Assembly: GCF_003626915.1 (NCBI RefSeq)
Contig: NZ_CP032570.1
Span: 2,722,136 to 2,786,135 of the forward strand
From: Tsuneonella amylolytica
GTDB lineage: Bacteria; Pseudomonadota; Alphaproteobacteria; Sphingomonadales; Sphingomonadaceae
Reading direction: 5' to 3'
DNA: 64,000 nucleotides
Each line of letters opens with the position of its first letter. The stretch's first letter is position 1. Positions 29,557 through 40,747 of this stretch are shown here, in pieces. The notes beneath the pieces were generated by a model. That model searched no databases. It worked only from the letters and a program-made list of their open reading frames with translations, and was not told the origin of the DNA. A program made the position numbers and the translations under genes.

Positions 29557-30579
29557 ATGCGCGTCGACCTTTTCGATTTCGAGCTTCCGCCCGAACGAAT
29601 TGCGCTGCGTCCGGCGGTGCCGCGCGATTCGGCGCGCATGCTCGTTGCTGAGGGCGGAGTAATAGCCGACCGGCTGGTATCGGACCTGCCCGCGCAACTG
29701 CGGCGCGGCGACGTGCTCGTCTTCAACGATACCCGCGTCATTCCCGCGCAACTCGAGGGGCGGCGCGGCGAGGCGAAGATCGGCGCGACCCTGCACAAGC
29801 GGATCGACCTGAGGCGCTGGCAGGCCTTCGTCCGCAACGCCAAGCGTCTGCGGCACGGCGACGAGGTGGTGTTTCCCGCCGGCGTGACGGCAACCGCGGA
29901 AGAGCGGCATGCCGACGGATCGTGGACCCTTGCCTTCGCCGGTGAGGAGCCGGTCGAGGTGCTTCTCGAGCGGGCGGGGACAATGCCGCTGCCGCCCTAC
30001 ATCGCGGGCAAGCGCCCGACCGACGAGCGCGACCGCAGCGATTACCAGACGATGTTCGCCCAGCGGGACGGCGCGGTCGCCGCGCCCACTGCGGCCCTTC
30101 ATTTCACGCCCGGCCTGATCGCGGCGCTGGATGCGGCGGGCGTACTGCGCGAAACGCTGACGCTCCATGTCGGCGCGGGGACCTTCCTGCCGGTGAAGGC
30201 CGAGGATACTGCGGACCACGCGATGCACGCCGAATGGGGCCGGATCGACGCCGCCACCGCCGACCGGCTCAATGCCGCGCGAGCGGCGGGGGGCCGGGTG
30301 ATCGCGGTCGGCACGACTTCACTCCGCCTGCTAGAAAGCGCGGCAGACGACCGCGGCATTCGCGCGTTCGAAGGCGACACCTCGATCTTCATCACGCCGG
30401 GCTATCGCTTCCGCGCGATCGACGGCTTGATGACGAATTTCCACCTGCCGAAATCGACGCTGTTCATGCTGGTCAGCGCCCTGATGGGCCGCGAAACGAT
30501 GCAGGCGGCCTACGCCCACGCAATCGCGGACGGGTACCGCTTCTACAGTTACGGGGACTCGTCACTGCTGCTGCCCTGA
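29557..30579 (+). CDS. queA: S-adenosylmethionine:tRNA ribosyltransferase-isomerase QueA
   Basis: A 340-residue enzyme that transfers and rearranges ribose from SAM to preQ1 in tRNA to form epoxyqueuosine. Family blocks are evident: the N-terminal [48 protein letters not shown] and the C-terminal [19 protein letters not shown]. Its downstream partner in the pathway, tgt, lies about 5.4 kb further on. The 3' end overlaps the convergent tetR gene by 31 bases. Confidence 0.96.
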   Translation: MRVDLFDFELPPERIALRPAVPRDSARMLVAEGGVIADRLVSDLPAQLRRGDVLVFNDTRVIPAQLEGRRGEAKIGATLHKRIDLRRWQAFVRNAKRLRHGDEVVFPAGVTATAEERHADGSWTLAFAGEEPVEVLLERAGTMPLPPYIAGKRPTDERDRSDYQTMFAQRDGAVAAPTAALHFTPGLIAALDAAGVLRETLTLHVGAGTFLPVKAEDTADHAMHAEWGRIDAATADRLNAARAAGGRVIAVGTTSLRLLESAADDRGIRAFEGDTSIFITPGYRFRAIDGLMTNFHLPKSTLFMLVSALMGRETMQAAYAHAIADGYRFYSYGDSSLLLP

Positions 30580-31139
30580 CGCGGGATCAGCGTCTGCGTA
30601 TCGAGCAATCGGTCGATCAACCCGTCTTCGGGCGCCAGCCGTCCGTCCAGCATCAGCATCGCTATACCGTGTGCGATGGCCCAGGCCCGCAGCGCCAGCG
30701 TCTCCGCAGCAGGACCGCCGCCCGTCAATTCAACGGTCGTGCGCCGCAGGAGGTCGCTCGCGGGATCGCTCGCCTTGCTCGGCGAGGGGAAGGCTGGTCC
30801 ATGGGCAAAGACCAGCCGAAAAAGCGCGGGGTGGGCGAGGGCGAAGCGGACATAGGCCCGGCCCGTTCCGGCGAACCCCGCGATCCCGCCGCCGGCTTCG
30901 TCGTATGCGCTCTGCTGCGCAGCGCCCAGCATGTGGACCCCTTCCTCGCCGATCGCCGCCAGGAGCGCGTTCTTGTCCGGGAAGTGGCGATAGACCGCCG
31001 CGGGCGAGACCCCCACGGTGCGCGCCAGTTCGCGCAGGCTCGGCAAGGTGCCGTCAGCCCCTTCAATGGCCTGCATGGCGGCGCCGAGCAGAGCCGAACG
31101 AAGCGATCCGTGATGATAGGCGGTTTCCGATGTTGACAC
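30549..31139 (-). CDS. TetR family transcriptional regulator
   Basis: A 196-residue repressor-type protein. The N-terminal HTH region contains [14 protein letters not shown] and [25 protein letters not shown], typical of TetR. The C-terminal ligand domain resembles the TetR_C_33/WHG type ([14 protein letters not shown]). It starts with GTG at 31139, inside the first copy of a tandem 19-base repeat shared with the divergent carotenoid oxygenase gene. This suggests it represses both itself and that gene; the ligand may be a carotenoid cleavage product or a related hydrophobe. Confidence 0.88.
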   Translation of the reverse strand: MSTSETAYHHGSLRSALLGAAMQAIEGADGTLPSLRELARTVGVSPAAVYRHFPDKNALLAAIGEEGVHMLGAAQQSAYDEAGGGIAGFAGTGRAYVRFALAHPALFRLVFAHGPAFPSPSKASDPASDLLRRTTVELTGGGPAAETLALRAWAIAHGIAMLMLDGRLAPEDGLIDRLLDTQTLIPRQGSSSDESP

Positions 31140-31175
31140 TGTTTACTTCGCTGCTATGTTGACGCTGTTCACTTC
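31131..31175. promoter_or_regulatory. Tandem operator between tetR and the carotenoid oxygenase gene
   Basis: Two direct copies of a 19-base sequence, at 31131-31149 and 31157-31175, read TGTTGAC(A/G)CTGTT(T/C)ACTTC; they differ at two positions and repeat every 26 bases. Within each, GTTGAC and GTTCAC/GTTTAC form an imperfect inverted repeat around a three-base centre, as in many TetR-type operators. The first copy covers the tetR start codon. Confidence 0.72.
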
Positions 31176-31197
31176 CAACTAGAAGGGCGTTCCGACT

Positions 31198-32616
31198 ATG
31201 GCAAGCGTACTGGAAAAGACTATCCGCTCAGCGGTCACCGCCGGCGTCGGTGCGGTCGCGGGGCTGAACCGCAAGCGGCTGGACGGCGAAAACGCCTTCA
31301 TGCGCGGCATCCACACGCCGATGGCCGAAGAACTCACGCTGCAAGACCTGCCTGTCACTGGGACCATTCCCGCCGAACTCGACGGCCGCTACGTCCGCAT
31401 CGGGCCCAATCCGCACTACGGCGAGGCGAAGGGCCATCACTGGTTCGTAGGCGACGGCATGGTTCACGGAGTGAAGCTATCGGGCGGCCGGGCCGAATGG
31501 TACCGCAACCGCTACATCCGTTCCAACCGGATCGAGGAACGCGCCGGCCTGAAGGCCGCACCCGGACCGCGTCGGGGCATGAGCGATACGGTCAATACCA
31601 ACGTCGTCCAGTTCGCGGGCCAGACGCTGGCGATGGTGGAGGCCGGTTCCTACCCCGCCATCCTGTCGGACGAGCTCGAGACGATCGCCTACAGCGACTT
31701 CGGCGGCGGCCTCGCCGGATCGTTCACAGCCCATCCGCACGAGGACCCGGCGACGGGCGAATTCCACGCGATCTGCTACGACGCCACGCAGCCCAAGCGG
31801 ATCACACACGTCGCGCTCGGCGCCGACGGCAAGGTCTTGCGCGAACTGCCGATCGCAGTGGAGAACGGCCCGTCGATCCACGACTGCGCCGTGACCGAAA
31901 ACTTCGTCCTGATTTTCGACCTGCCGGTGACGTTCTCGATGAAGGCGCTGATCGCCGGGCAGCAGTTCCCCTATCGCTGGAATGCCGCCCACCGCGCCCG
32001 CGTCGGCCTGCTCCGCCGCGACAGCGACACGGTGAGCTGGCACGATGTCGATCCGGCCTACGTCTTCCATGTGGCCAACAGCTACGAAGAAGATGGGGGC
32101 CGGGTCGTGGTCGACGTCTGCGCCTACGAGACCATGTTTGACGGCGACATGGCCGGACCATTCGGCAAGCCGCTGGGCCTCGAACGCTGGACGATCGAAC
32201 CGGCAAGCGGCGCCAAGGTCGAGCGAGCGCCGATCGACACCGCCCCGCAGGAATTCCCGCGCTGCGACGAGCGATTCTTCGGCCGCCCCTATCGCTTCGC
32301 ATGGTCCACCGGCTTGCCGCAGGAAGGCGATGAGGAGTTCTTCGCCGCCGCGCCGCTCATCCGCCACGACCTGGAAACGGACGAGAAGACCGAACGCAAT
32401 CTCGGCGAACACGCGGTGCCCGGGGAGTTCGTCTTCGTCGCGCGGTCGGCGGATGCCGAAGAAGGCGACGGTTGGCTGATGGGCTACGTCATCGACCGAG
32501 CGTCGGGCACCACCGACCTCGCTATCATCGATGCCACCACTCTGGCCGATGTCGCGCGGGTGCATATCCCGCATGTCGTCCCGCCGGGCTTCCACGGCAA
32601 CTGGATGCCTGCCTGA
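31198..32616 (+). CDS. Carotenoid cleavage oxygenase family protein
   Basis: A 472-residue seven-bladed beta-propeller iron enzyme of the carotenoid/lignostilbene oxygenase family. Four His ligands are in place: H179 (TAHPHED), H228 (SIHDCA), H291 (FHVANSYEE) and H466 (GFHGNW). Other hallmarks are [13 protein letters not shown] near the N-terminus and [13 protein letters not shown]. It cleaves a carotenoid, apocarotenoid or stilbene double bond with O2; which one is not visible. It is divergent from its probable regulator, tetR. Erythrobacter relatives make carotenoids, so an apocarotenoid role is plausible but not shown. Confidence 0.9.
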   Translation: MASVLEKTIRSAVTAGVGAVAGLNRKRLDGENAFMRGIHTPMAEELTLQDLPVTGTIPAELDGRYVRIGPNPHYGEAKGHHWFVGDGMVHGVKLSGGRAEWYRNRYIRSNRIEERAGLKAAPGPRRGMSDTVNTNVVQFAGQTLAMVEAGSYPAILSDELETIAYSDFGGGLAGSFTAHPHEDPATGEFHAICYDATQPKRITHVALGADGKVLRELPIAVENGPSIHDCAVTENFVLIFDLPVTFSMKALIAGQQFPYRWNAAHRARVGLLRRDSDTVSWHDVDPAYVFHVANSYEEDGGRVVVDVCAYETMFDGDMAGPFGKPLGLERWTIEPASGAKVERAPIDTAPQEFPRCDERFFGRPYRFAWSTGLPQEGDEEFFAAAPLIRHDLETDEKTERNLGEHAVPGEFVFVARSADAEEGDGWLMGYVIDRASGTTDLAIIDATTLADVARVHIPHVVPPGFHGNWMPA

Positions 32617-32706
32617 CGGGTGTTCCCCGTTGCCCGGCGTTCATGAAACCAGCGTGCGCGTCGTCCGTTGGACATCCATCAGGACGAACGACCGAGGACG
32701 AAAGCC

Positions 32707-33213
32707 ATGAAGACGTTTCTCATCGCCAGCGCCGCCGCGGCGGGCCTGCTCGTCGCGGGTCCGGCCGTTGCCAAGCCCAAGCATGCCGGCAAGCCGCAGC
32801 ACAGCCAGAAGTACGAACGGGACCGCGACCGCGACCGTGACGGGTATCGCGAACGCCTCGGCTACCGCACCGGGGACCGGTACCGCGACTGGGACGATCG
32901 CCGCGCCGCCTATTACGGCGACGGACGCGGGTACTGGAACGACGGCAACTATTATCGCGACGGCCGCTATTACGGCAGCAACTGCCCTCCGGGCCTCGCG
33001 AAGAAGAATAACGGTTGCCTGCCCCCGGGCCAGGCGAAGGCGCGTTGGCAGGTCGGCCAGCGCCTCCCGACGGCCTACCAGAACTACTACATTCCGCAGC
33101 AGTACCGCGATCGGTACACCGACGGCACGTACCGGTATTACGACGGCTACGTCTATCGCGTGGACCCGCAGAGCTACGTGATCCAGCAGGTGATCGGCGC
33201 GCTGCTGCGCTGA
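32707..33213 (+). CDS. Secreted RcnB-like Tyr/Arg-rich protein
   Basis: A 168-residue exported protein. Residues 1-22 are a signal peptide ending VAKPKH. The mature N-terminal part is low complexity with an RDRDRDRD stretch and many Tyr (GDGRGYWNDGNYYRDGRYYG). The C-terminal part (LPTAYQNYYIPQQYRDRY, then YRVDPQSYVIQQVIGALL) resembles the RcnB family of periplasmic proteins. RcnB in E. coli affects nickel and cobalt homeostasis; I would not transfer that role here. A strong terminator follows at 33235, so it is its own transcription unit. Confidence 0.72.
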   Translation: MKTFLIASAAAAGLLVAGPAVAKPKHAGKPQHSQKYERDRDRDRDGYRERLGYRTGDRYRDWDDRRAAYYGDGRGYWNDGNYYRDGRYYGSNCPPGLAKKNNGCLPPGQAKARWQVGQRLPTAYQNYYIPQQYRDRYTDGTYRYYDGYVYRVDPQSYVIQQVIGALLR

Positions 33214-33234
33214 CCCGGACATACGAACAGGATG

Positions 33235-33272
33235 CGGGAGGATCGCGTTGTGCGGTCCTCCCGTTTTCTTTT
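33235..33272 (+). terminator. Intrinsic terminator after the RcnB-like gene
   Basis: A 12-base stem (CGGGAGGATCGC with GCGGTCCTCCCG, one G-U pair), loop GTTGT, then TTTTCTTTT. It also shows that the ABC transporter gene downstream must have its own promoter and start after this point. Confidence 0.9.
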
Positions 33273-33313
33273 GCCACTTGCCATCGGCCTTCGCACGCAC
33301 GAGATGGGCGGCG

Positions 33314-34260
<947 letters not shown>

Positions 34261-34264
<4 letters not shown>

Positions 34265-35025
34265 TCGGCTGGCGTTCCACCTACGCGATCTATCGCAACG
34301 AACTCATGCGCTTCCTGCGTACGGCATTCGGCTCGCTCGTGGCACCCGTGCTGACCACCAGCCTGTATTTCATCGTCTTCGGCGCAGCCATCGGCGGCCG
34401 GATGAACGACATCGGCGGGGTCGATTATGGCGCGTTTATCGTGCCCGGCCTGCTGATGCTGACGCTGCTGTCCGAAAGCACGAGCAACGCCAGTTTCGGC
34501 ATATATATGCCGCGCTTCACCGGTGCGATCTACGAACTGCTGTCGGCCCCTGTGGGGGTGGTCGAGACATTGCTCGGCTTCGTGGGTGCGGCGGCGACCA
34601 AGAGCCTGATCCTCGCCGCGATCATCCTCCTCACCGCGACGCTGTTCGTCGATTACCGCATCGAACATCCGGTGTTGGCTTTGCTGTTCATCGTGCTGGT
34701 CTCGGCCAGTTTCTCGCTGCTCGGCTTCATTCTCGGCGTGTGGGCCGAAGGGTTCGAGAAGCTGCAGATGGTCCCCCTGCTGATCCTGACGCCGCTGACC
34801 TTCCTCGGCGGGACGTTCTATTCGATCAACATGCTGCCCGAACCGTGGCGGACCGTCGCGCTGTTCAACCCGATCGCCTTCCTGGTGAATGGCCTTCGTT
34901 GGACTTTCTACGGCGAGGCCGACGTCAGCATCGGCGTCTCGCTCGGGCTGACGCTCGGATCCCTGGCGGTATGCATCGGCGTCATCGCATGGATATTCCG
35001 CACCGGGTGGCGCCTTCGCGGCTGA
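34261..35025 (+). CDS. ABC-2 type transporter permease
   Basis: A 254-residue inner-membrane protein with six membrane segments of the ABC-2 permease family. The family signature region near the end is visible: PLTFLGGTFYSINMLPEPWRTVALFNPIAFLVNGLRW. Its ATG overlaps the ATPase stop (ATGA), so the two are made together as a half-exporter. Similar pairs export lipid-linked sugars, haem precursors or drugs; nothing here decides between them. It precedes a DUF481 outer-membrane barrel by 17 bases. Confidence 0.9.
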
Positions 35026-35042
35026 GGCGCTAGGCGGCGGGC

Positions 35043-35987
35043 ATGCGCCTGCCGATCGTTATCGCCGCCATTTCGCTCGTGTCCGCCGCTCCCGTTTCGG
35101 CCGCCTTGCCGGAACCGGTGGAGGCCATCATCCGCGCCGCGATCGACAGCGGGGATGCGAAGGCAGTGGCGACCGTCGTCGACCTTGCCAAGGCGACCAA
35201 TCCGACCGAGGTCGACACCATCGACGCCCTCTATGCGGGCTTTCGCGACGAGCAGGCGAAGCTGGCCGCCCAGACACGACGCAAGGAGGAAGCGGCGATT
35301 CGCGGCGCCGGACTGTTCGACCGATGGAAGGGAGCGGCCGAACTGGGCGGCTTCCGCTCCACCGGCAATTCGGACCTTCTCGGGCTGACCGGGTCCGTTG
35401 CCATCGCGCGCACCGGCATCGACTGGAAGCACAAGCTCGACCTGCGCGCCGACCTGCAGCAGAGCGGTGGGCGCACGACGCGCCAGAAGTTTTTCGCCGC
35501 CTACGAGCCCCGTTACGACGTGCGCGACAACCTCTTCGTATATGGCCTCGCTCAGTACGACCGTGACCGGTTTCAGGGCTACGACGGGCGATATGCCCTG
35601 TCGGGTGGGGTCGGCACGAAGCTGGTCGAGGAAAGCGACATGAACCTGTCGGTAAAGGCCGGCCCCGCGCTCCGCGTTACCGAGGCGACCGACGGCACCA
35701 CCGATACGCGTCTTGCGGGCCTCCTCGGCGTGGAATTCGACTGGGCGCTGACCGACCGGCTGAAGTTCACGCAGACCGCCAGTGGCGTGGCCGAAACCGG
35801 CGGGGTCGCGGTGGCCCTGATCGATTCGCGATCGACCACGGTCAATCTCGTCACGGGGCTGGAGGCGCGGGTGAGCGACCGGTTGAGCACGCGGTTCTCC
35901 TATGCGCTCGATTACGACAGCAACCCGATCGCCGGGAAGCTCGGGACCGACACGACCTCTCGCTTTAGTCTCGTCTACGGCTTCTGA
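35043..35987 (+). CDS. DUF481 outer-membrane beta-barrel protein
   Basis: A 314-residue exported protein. Residues 1-21 are a signal peptide; residues 25-90 are helical and charged; from about 95 onward there are alternating beta strands with [40 protein letters not shown] and a terminal aromatic residue (SRFSLVYGF), as expected for an outer-membrane barrel. The family includes E. coli YdiY, an acid-inducible protein of unknown role. It is 17 bases after the ABC permease and five bases before tgt, so it may be cotranscribed with either. Confidence 0.85.
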   Translation: MRLPIVIAAISLVSAAPVSAALPEPVEAIIRAAIDSGDAKAVATVVDLAKATNPTEVDTIDALYAGFRDEQAKLAAQTRRKEEAAIRGAGLFDRWKGAAELGGFRSTGNSDLLGLTGSVAIARTGIDWKHKLDLRADLQQSGGRTTRQKFFAAYEPRYDVRDNLFVYGLAQYDRDRFQGYDGRYALSGGVGTKLVEESDMNLSVKAGPALRVTEATDGTTDTRLAGLLGVEFDWALTDRLKFTQTASGVAETGGVAVALIDSRSTTVNLVTGLEARVSDRLSTRFSYALDYDSNPIAGKLGTDTTSRFSLVYGF

Positions 35988-35992
35988 CCGGC

Positions 35993-37120
35993 ATGACCCG
36001 CTTCCGGTTCCAGATCCACGCCACCGACGGCAAGGCGCGCACCGGCACGGTCGCCATGTATCGCGGCGAAATCCGCACGCCCGCCTTCATGCCGGTGGGG
36101 ACCGCCGCCACGGTCAAGGCCATGAAGCCGCAGACCGTGCGCGCGACCGGCGCGGACATCCTGCTCGGCAACACCTACCACCTCATGCTGCGCCCGGGGG
36201 CGGAGCGGGTAGCGCGGCTGGGCGGGCTGCACCGGTTCATGAACTGGGAGCGCCCGATCCTCACCGACAGCGGCGGCTACCAGGTGATGAGCCTGGCGTC
36301 CCTGCGCAAGCTGACCGAGGATGGCGTCCGCTTCCGCAGCCACATCGACGGGTCGCAGCACATGCTGACCCCCGAACGCTCGATGGAAATCCAGCGGCTG
36401 CTCGGCAGCGACATCGTCATGGCGTTCGACGAATGCCCGCGTGCCGACCGCCCGATGGCGGAGATCGAAGCGAGCATGGAACTGTCGATGCGCTGGGCGC
36501 AGCGCAGCCGCGACGGTTTCGATGCGGGCGGGGAGCACGCGGCCCGCTCCGCCCTGTTCGGCATCCAGCAGGGCGCGCTCGACGAGGGCCTGCGCGCTCG
36601 TTCGGCCGAAGCACTGCGGGCCATCGGGTTCGACGGATACGCGATCGGCGGCCTCGCGGTGGGCGAGGGACAGGAGGCGATGTTCGCCACGCTGGACTTC
36701 GCGCCCGGTCAATTGCCGCAAGACGCTCCCCGTTATCTCATGGGGGTGGGCAAGCCCGACGACCTCGTCGGGGCGGTGCTGCGCGGGGTCGACATGTTCG
36801 ACTGCGTGCTGCCGACCCGTTCGGGCCGCAACGGACAGGCCTTCACCTGGGCAGGGCCGGTGAACCTGCGTAACGCCCGCCATGCGGAGGACACCGCGCC
36901 CCTCGACCCGAGGTGCGGCTGCGAGGTCTGTGCCACCTACAGCCGGGCCTATCTGCATCACCTGACGAAGGCGGGCGAAATGCTGGGGGCGATGCTGCTG
37001 ACCGAGCACAACCTGTCGTTCTACCAGGCGTTGATGCAGGCGATGCGGGACGCGATCGGGGAAGGGCGCATGGATGCGTTCGCCCGGACCTTCGCCGCCG
37101 ACTACCGGCGCGGCGGATGA
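35993..37120 (+). CDS. tgt: tRNA-guanine transglycosylase Tgt
   Basis: A 375-residue enzyme that exchanges G34 for preQ1 in tRNAs with GUN anticodons. The active-site Asp is in [12 protein letters not shown], the second catalytic Asp in [11 protein letters not shown] and [12 protein letters not shown]. The zinc site near the end reads CGCEVC with HH downstream ([12 protein letters not shown]). The length is typical of bacterial Tgt. It starts five bases after the DUF481 stop and overlaps the SDR gene by four bases. With queA in this window it covers two steps of queuosine synthesis. Confidence 0.97.
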   Translation: MTRFRFQIHATDGKARTGTVAMYRGEIRTPAFMPVGTAATVKAMKPQTVRATGADILLGNTYHLMLRPGAERVARLGGLHRFMNWERPILTDSGGYQVMSLASLRKLTEDGVRFRSHIDGSQHMLTPERSMEIQRLLGSDIVMAFDECPRADRPMAEIEASMELSMRWAQRSRDGFDAGGEHAARSALFGIQQGALDEGLRARSAEALRAIGFDGYAIGGLAVGEGQEAMFATLDFAPGQLPQDAPRYLMGVGKPDDLVGAVLRGVDMFDCVLPTRSGRNGQAFTWAGPVNLRNARHAEDTAPLDPRCGCEVCATYSRAYLHHLTKAGEMLGAMLLTEHNLSFYQALMQAMRDAIGEGRMDAFARTFAADYRRGG

Positions 37121-37797
37121 CCTGGAAGCGGGCCATCGTGCTGGGCGCATCCGGCGGCATCGGCGGCGCGCTTGTCGATGCGCTCGGTGCTGCCGGTACG
37201 CAGGTTATCGCGCTCGCCCGCCCCCAGATCGACCTTACCGACGAGGCGACGCTGGCGCGTGCCGCGAGCGAGATCGGCGAGGGCGGGCCCGTCGATCTGA
37301 TATTCGTCGCCAGCGGCATCCTCGCGCCCCCGGGCGGCGGTCCGGAGAAAAGCCTGCGCGAGGTGGACTCCGCTGCGATGGCCGAAGTCTTCGCCGTGAA
37401 CGCCACCGGCCCGCTGTTGGCGGCGAAGCATTTCGTGCCGCTATTGCCCCGGGCCGGACGGTCGGCGTTCGTCGTTCTTGGCGCGCGCGTCGGCAGTATC
37501 TCCGACAACCGCCTCGGCGGGTGGTACGCCTATCGCGCGGCGAAGGCGGCGCTCGCAATGAACGTGAAGACGCTTTCGGTCGAGCTCGCACGAACCCATC
37601 CCGATTCCGTTTGCGTCGCCCTCCACCCCGGCACGGTCGAAACCCGGCTCAGCGCGCCGTTCGTGCGCTCCGTTCCCGGCGACCGTCTCTTCACGCCGGA
37701 GGAGAGCGCCGGTCATCTTCTGACAGTACTCCGCGATCTCCGACCGCTCGACAGCGGAGGCCATTTCGCATGGGACGGGACCCGGATCGAACCGTGA
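37117..37797 (+). CDS. Short-chain dehydrogenase/reductase
   Basis: A 226-residue classical SDR. The coenzyme loop reads [11 protein letters not shown] (TGxxxGxG type, near residue 10), an NNAG-like region is IFVASG, and the active-site YxxxK is [20 protein letters not shown] is also typical. The substrate is unknown. Its ATG overlaps the tgt stop (ATGA), so it is translationally coupled to tgt. A chorismate mutase follows 37 bases later. Confidence 0.88.
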   Translation: MTWKRAIVLGASGGIGGALVDALGAAGTQVIALARPQIDLTDEATLARAASEIGEGGPVDLIFVASGILAPPGGGPEKSLREVDSAAMAEVFAVNATGPLLAAKHFVPLLPRAGRSAFVVLGARVGSISDNRLGGWYAYRAAKAALAMNVKTLSVELARTHPDSVCVALHPGTVETRLSAPFVRSVPGDRLFTPEESAGHLLTVLRDLRPLDSGGHFAWDGTRIEP

Positions 37798-37834
37798 CGC
37801 CGCCCACAAAATCTGCCAATCGACAGGAAACCCG

Positions 37835-38143
37835 ATGACGCTTGCCCCAGACGATTGCACGACGATGGCCGAGGTCCGCGCAGGGGTCGACGCGACCGAT
37901 CGCGAACTCGTTGCGTTGCTCGACAGGCGCTTCGGCTACATGCGCGCGGCCGCCCGGATCAAGCCGGAGCGGGGTCACGTGCGCGACGAGGATCGCAAGG
38001 CGGCGGTCATCGAGGCCGTGCGCCGCGACAGCGCAGCACGGGACCTGCCGGCGGACGATCTGGCGCGGATCTGGGAGCAACTCGTGGAAGCGTCGATCGC
38101 CTACGAACTTGTCGAATTCGACCGCTTGCGCGTATCCGACTAG
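37835..38143 (+). CDS. Chorismate mutase, AroQ type
   Basis: A 102-residue all-helical chorismate mutase that converts chorismate to prephenate. The family pattern is R..VD..D.EL..LLDRRF (RAGVDATDRELVALLDRR), followed by a lysine (AARIK) and R..E/Q positions in the last helix (RIWEQLVEASIAYE). The size and the ending resemble the PchB-like, stand-alone enzymes. No signal peptide is seen, so it is cytoplasmic. Downstream lies a short convergent gene that ends five bases after this stop if its frameshift is corrected. Confidence 0.88.
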   Translation: MTLAPDDCTTMAEVRAGVDATDRELVALLDRRFGYMRAAARIKPERGHVRDEDRKAAVIEAVRRDSAARDLPADDLARIWEQLVEASIAYELVEFDRLRVSD

Positions 38144-38147
38144 CGGA

Positions 38148-38314
38148 TCAGGCGAAGTCGCGTTCTTCCAGCTTGTGCCCGCATAGGCCACGAACCGTCC
38201 AGTCAGCCGGTCGAGGAACCCGGCACCGATCGCGTTGGCGAAGGCTTGGGCCTGGGCGAGACTGGAATACCACTTGCCGTTGCGGCGCGGCGTAACAAAA
38301 CGATAGCGGTTCAT
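38148..38314 (-). pseudogene. Small conserved-looking protein, apparent frameshift
   Basis: On the minus strand the ATG at 38314 opens MNRYRFVTPRRNGKWYSSLA, followed by AQAFANAIGAGFL and TGRFVAYAG. In that frame the sequence then runs on antisense through the chorismate mutase gene. One missing base near 38185 would instead give an ending KLEERDFA with a stop at 38148-38150, making a compact 55-residue protein that ends five bases from the convergent stop. I take the short version as the ancestral gene. Function unknown. It may be a true frameshift or a sequencing error. Confidence 0.5.
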
Positions 38315-38385
38315 GATATTCACTCAATAGCGCAGCACGATCCCGGTTCCAATCTTGCCGATTGATAAATCGCGCATCGTCGTTT

Positions 38386-39150
38386 TTAGCGTATGCGCGA
38401 CGATGCGAAGCGCAGCGCGCGCCACAGGATCACAGCAATCAGACCGGTAATGCCGGCCCCCCAGGCCCAGTAGGGCAGCACGAGAACGTCAGCGATCGCC
38501 TGCGTGTCGGAGGCCTGGAAACGGCCGCCCACGTAGCCACCGGCGCTGAAGAGGTAGCCGAGATCCCGCCAGACGCCGACCATCGCCTGCACTCCGAGAA
38601 ATTCGATGGTCAGGCGCCGTGCCTTGTCGGATCCTCGTGCCGCGATCGCGATGGCAAGCAGGCCGATGGGCGGGAGCACGATCCACCCGGCGACCGAGCG
38701 GACCCAGACCAGCGTCGACACGAGCAGCGCACCGCCGAGCAGCCAAAGCCCGGCCTTGGTCAGACCACGCGAACGCGAAGCTACGATCAGTGCGGCACCA
38801 GCAACGGCAGGGCCGAGCAAACCGGCGGCCGCGGTCAGCGCATGGAACAGGCCGGGTGAATCGCCTGCCCATGACGACATTGCAAAGCCCGATCCATCGG
38901 GGAAGATCACCAGCCGCTCGAACCGGGCACCGAGCAGCATCGAGGCGAGGCCATGGCCCATCTCGTGAAACCATGTCGCGAGGATCGTGAAGGGATAGAG
39001 CAGGGTCTGGCCGAACGGGAACTGCCATACGACCACCGTCGCGATCGCTATCAACGCCAGATAGCTGCGCTGCGCCTCGCTCCGGTTTGCCGCAGGCAGG
39101 GACCAGCGGGCCGGCTCGGCCGTCTTGGCGGGGCGTGTCTTCCAGCGCAT
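38386..39150 (-). CDS. M50-like membrane metallopeptidase
   Basis: A 254-residue membrane protein with about six hydrophobic segments. A zinc-protease motif HEMGH (62-66) sits at the end of the second segment, in the arrangement of M50B-like peptidases that cut within or near the membrane. The usual second metal motif is not obvious; GDSPGLFHALTAAAGLLGPA follows instead. Function and target are unknown. The start is the ATG at 39150; an upstream TTG at 39183 would fall in the terminator of rpsD. It is the next gene after rpsD on the same strand, past that terminator. Confidence 0.8.
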   Translation of the reverse strand: MRWKTRPAKTAEPARWSLPAANRSEAQRSYLALIAIATVVVWQFPFGQTLLYPFTILATWFHEMGHGLASMLLGARFERLVIFPDGSGFAMSSWAGDSPGLFHALTAAAGLLGPAVAGAALIVASRSRGLTKAGLWLLGGALLVSTLVWVRSVAGWIVLPPIGLLAIAIAARGSDKARRLTIEFLGVQAMVGVWRDLGYLFSAGGYVGGRFQASDTQAIADVLVLPYWAWGAGITGLIAVILWRALRFASSRIR

Positions 39151-39180
39151 CGTCGCCGATGTAGCGAGCGTCACGGCAAA

Positions 39181-39208
39181 CAAAAAGGGCGGCCGTTGCG
39201 GGCCGCCC
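39181..39208 (-). terminator. Intrinsic terminator after rpsD
   Basis: Minus strand: GGGCGGCC, six-base loop, GGCCGCCC, then TTTTTG. The perfect eight-base stem (39201-39208 with 39187-39194) lies 24 bases after the rpsD stop. Confidence 0.9.
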
Positions 39209-39231
39209 TCTTGTTCAGGATCGTGGATCGA

Positions 39232-39846
39232 TCAGCGCGAGTAGAACTCGACCACCAGGTTCGGTTCCATGGTGACGGGGTAGGGCACCTCGTCGAGCGT
39301 TGGCACGCGGGTGAAGGTGACCTTGTCGGTGCCGTCGGTGCTGACGTAGTCGGGTATGTCGCGCTCGGGCAGGCTCTGCGCTTCGATGATCAGCGCCATT
39401 TCCTTGGCCTTGTCGCCCAGGCTGATCACGTCGCCCGCGTTCACGCGGCGGCTGGCGATATTGCACTTCACGCCGTTGACGCGGATGTGGCCGTGGCTGA
39501 CGATCTGGCGGGCGGCGAAGATCGTCGGCGCGAACTTGGCGCGGTAGACGATCATGTCGAGGCGACGCTCGAGCAGGCCGATCAGGTTCTGACCGGTGTC
39601 GCCCTTCATCTTCGACGCCTGCTGGTAGGTCGCCTTGAACTGCTTCTCGGTGACGTCGCCGTAGTAGCCCTTGAGCTTCTGCTTGGCGCGCAGCTGCAGG
39701 CCGAAGTCGCTCATCTTGCTCTTGCGACGCTGGCCATGCTGGCCCGGGCCATACGAGCGGCGGTTGACGGGGCTGCTGGGGCGACCCCAGATGTTCTCGC
39801 CCATCCGGCGGTCGAGTTTGTGCTTGGCGCTCTTGCGCTTCGACAT
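39232..39846 (-). CDS. rpsD: Small ribosomal subunit protein uS4
   Basis: A 204-residue ribosomal protein that starts 30S assembly by binding 16S rRNA. It shows the S4 N-terminal domain ([20 protein letters not shown]) and the S4 RNA-binding domain [31 protein letters not shown]. It ends VEFYSR, as in most bacteria. In this genome it is a single-gene unit rather than part of the alpha operon, which is normal for alphaproteobacteria. A terminator follows. Confidence 0.97.
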   Translation of the reverse strand: MSKRKSAKHKLDRRMGENIWGRPSSPVNRRSYGPGQHGQRRKSKMSDFGLQLRAKQKLKGYYGDVTEKQFKATYQQASKMKGDTGQNLIGLLERRLDMIVYRAKFAPTIFAARQIVSHGHIRVNGVKCNIASRRVNAGDVISLGDKAKEMALIIEAQSLPERDIPDYVSTDGTDKVTFTRVPTLDEVPYPVTMEPNLVVEFYSR

Positions 39847-39994
39847 GTGTCGTTCCTTCGATTTGCTGGACTACCCTGACGGCAGTCGTTCAACCCGGCT
39901 TCGCCCGGCTGGCCGAAATGCCAGCCGCGATCGCCGCTTCACCGGGGTGCGGGATCAAATGCGAAGCGCGCCGATAGCAGGACGGCGCGAGAAA

Positions 39995-40747
39995 TCAACC
40001 CCGGGGGCCGGGTTTCGCCAAGCTGCTGAGTACCCCGCGCAGCGTGCGCACCTCCAGGTGGTTCCAGCCTGGTTTGGTGAGCAGGGATCGCAGCGTTCGC
40101 GTAGTCGCCGCCCGGCGGCTCTCGGGCCGGAAATACCCGCGCGGTTCGAGCATGGTTTCCAGCTGTGCGATCATGCCGTCGAGCTCGTCCTGCTGGGCGG
40201 GCGGTAGGAGGTCTTCGGAGGGCGGGCTGGCGAGGGTCTGTCCCTTCGACCACTCGTAGGCCAGCAGGATCACCGCCTGTGCCAGGTTCAGCGAGCCGAA
40301 CCCGGGGTTGATCGGAACGGTGACGATCGACCGGGCGAGAGCGACGTCTTCGGTTTCCAGGCCCGACCGCTCGGGTCCGAAGAGGATCGCAGACTTGCCG
40401 GCCTGCGAATGAATGTCGCGCGCGACGCGCTCGGGCGTGAGGACGGGTTTGGTCACCCCGCGCTTGCGGACAGTGGTGGCATAGACATGCGCGCAGTCGG
40501 CCACCGCTTCGCCGACGCTGCCGAAGACTTGCGCGCGTTCGAGTACGACATCCGCCCCCGACGCTGCCGGTCCGGCGGACGGATTGGGCCACCCGTCGCG
40601 CGGTGCCACCAGGCGCATTTCGGTCAAACCGAAGTTGAGCATCGCGCGCGCGGCCTTGCCGATGTTCTCGCCGAGCTGCGGACGCACCAGGACGATAGCC
40701 GGCGCTGCCGCATCCCGCGCCGCGGGTTCATCGGTCTGCACGGTCAA
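39995..40747 (-). CDS. trmJ: tRNA (cytidine/uridine-2'-O-)-methyltransferase TrmJ-like
   Basis: A 250-residue SPOUT methyltransferase, probably the enzyme that 2'-O-methylates position 32 of tRNA. SPOUT motifs are present: [35 protein letters not shown] and the knotted [23 protein letters not shown]. The last 60 residues form the TrmJ-type C-terminal extension. The start is TTG at 40747, overlapping the nrdR stop, or GTG at 40741. It is the last gene of the rpiB-glyA-nrdR group. Confidence 0.88.
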   Translation of the reverse strand: MTVQTDEPAARDAAAPAIVLVRPQLGENIGKAARAMLNFGLTEMRLVAPRDGWPNPSAGPAASGADVVLERAQVFGSVGEAVADCAHVYATTVRKRGVTKPVLTPERVARDIHSQAGKSAILFGPERSGLETEDVALARSIVTVPINPGFGSLNLAQAVILLAYEWSKGQTLASPPSEDLLPPAQQDELDGMIAQLETMLEPRGYFRPESRRAATTRTLRSLLTKPGWNHLEVRTLRGVLSSLAKPGPRG

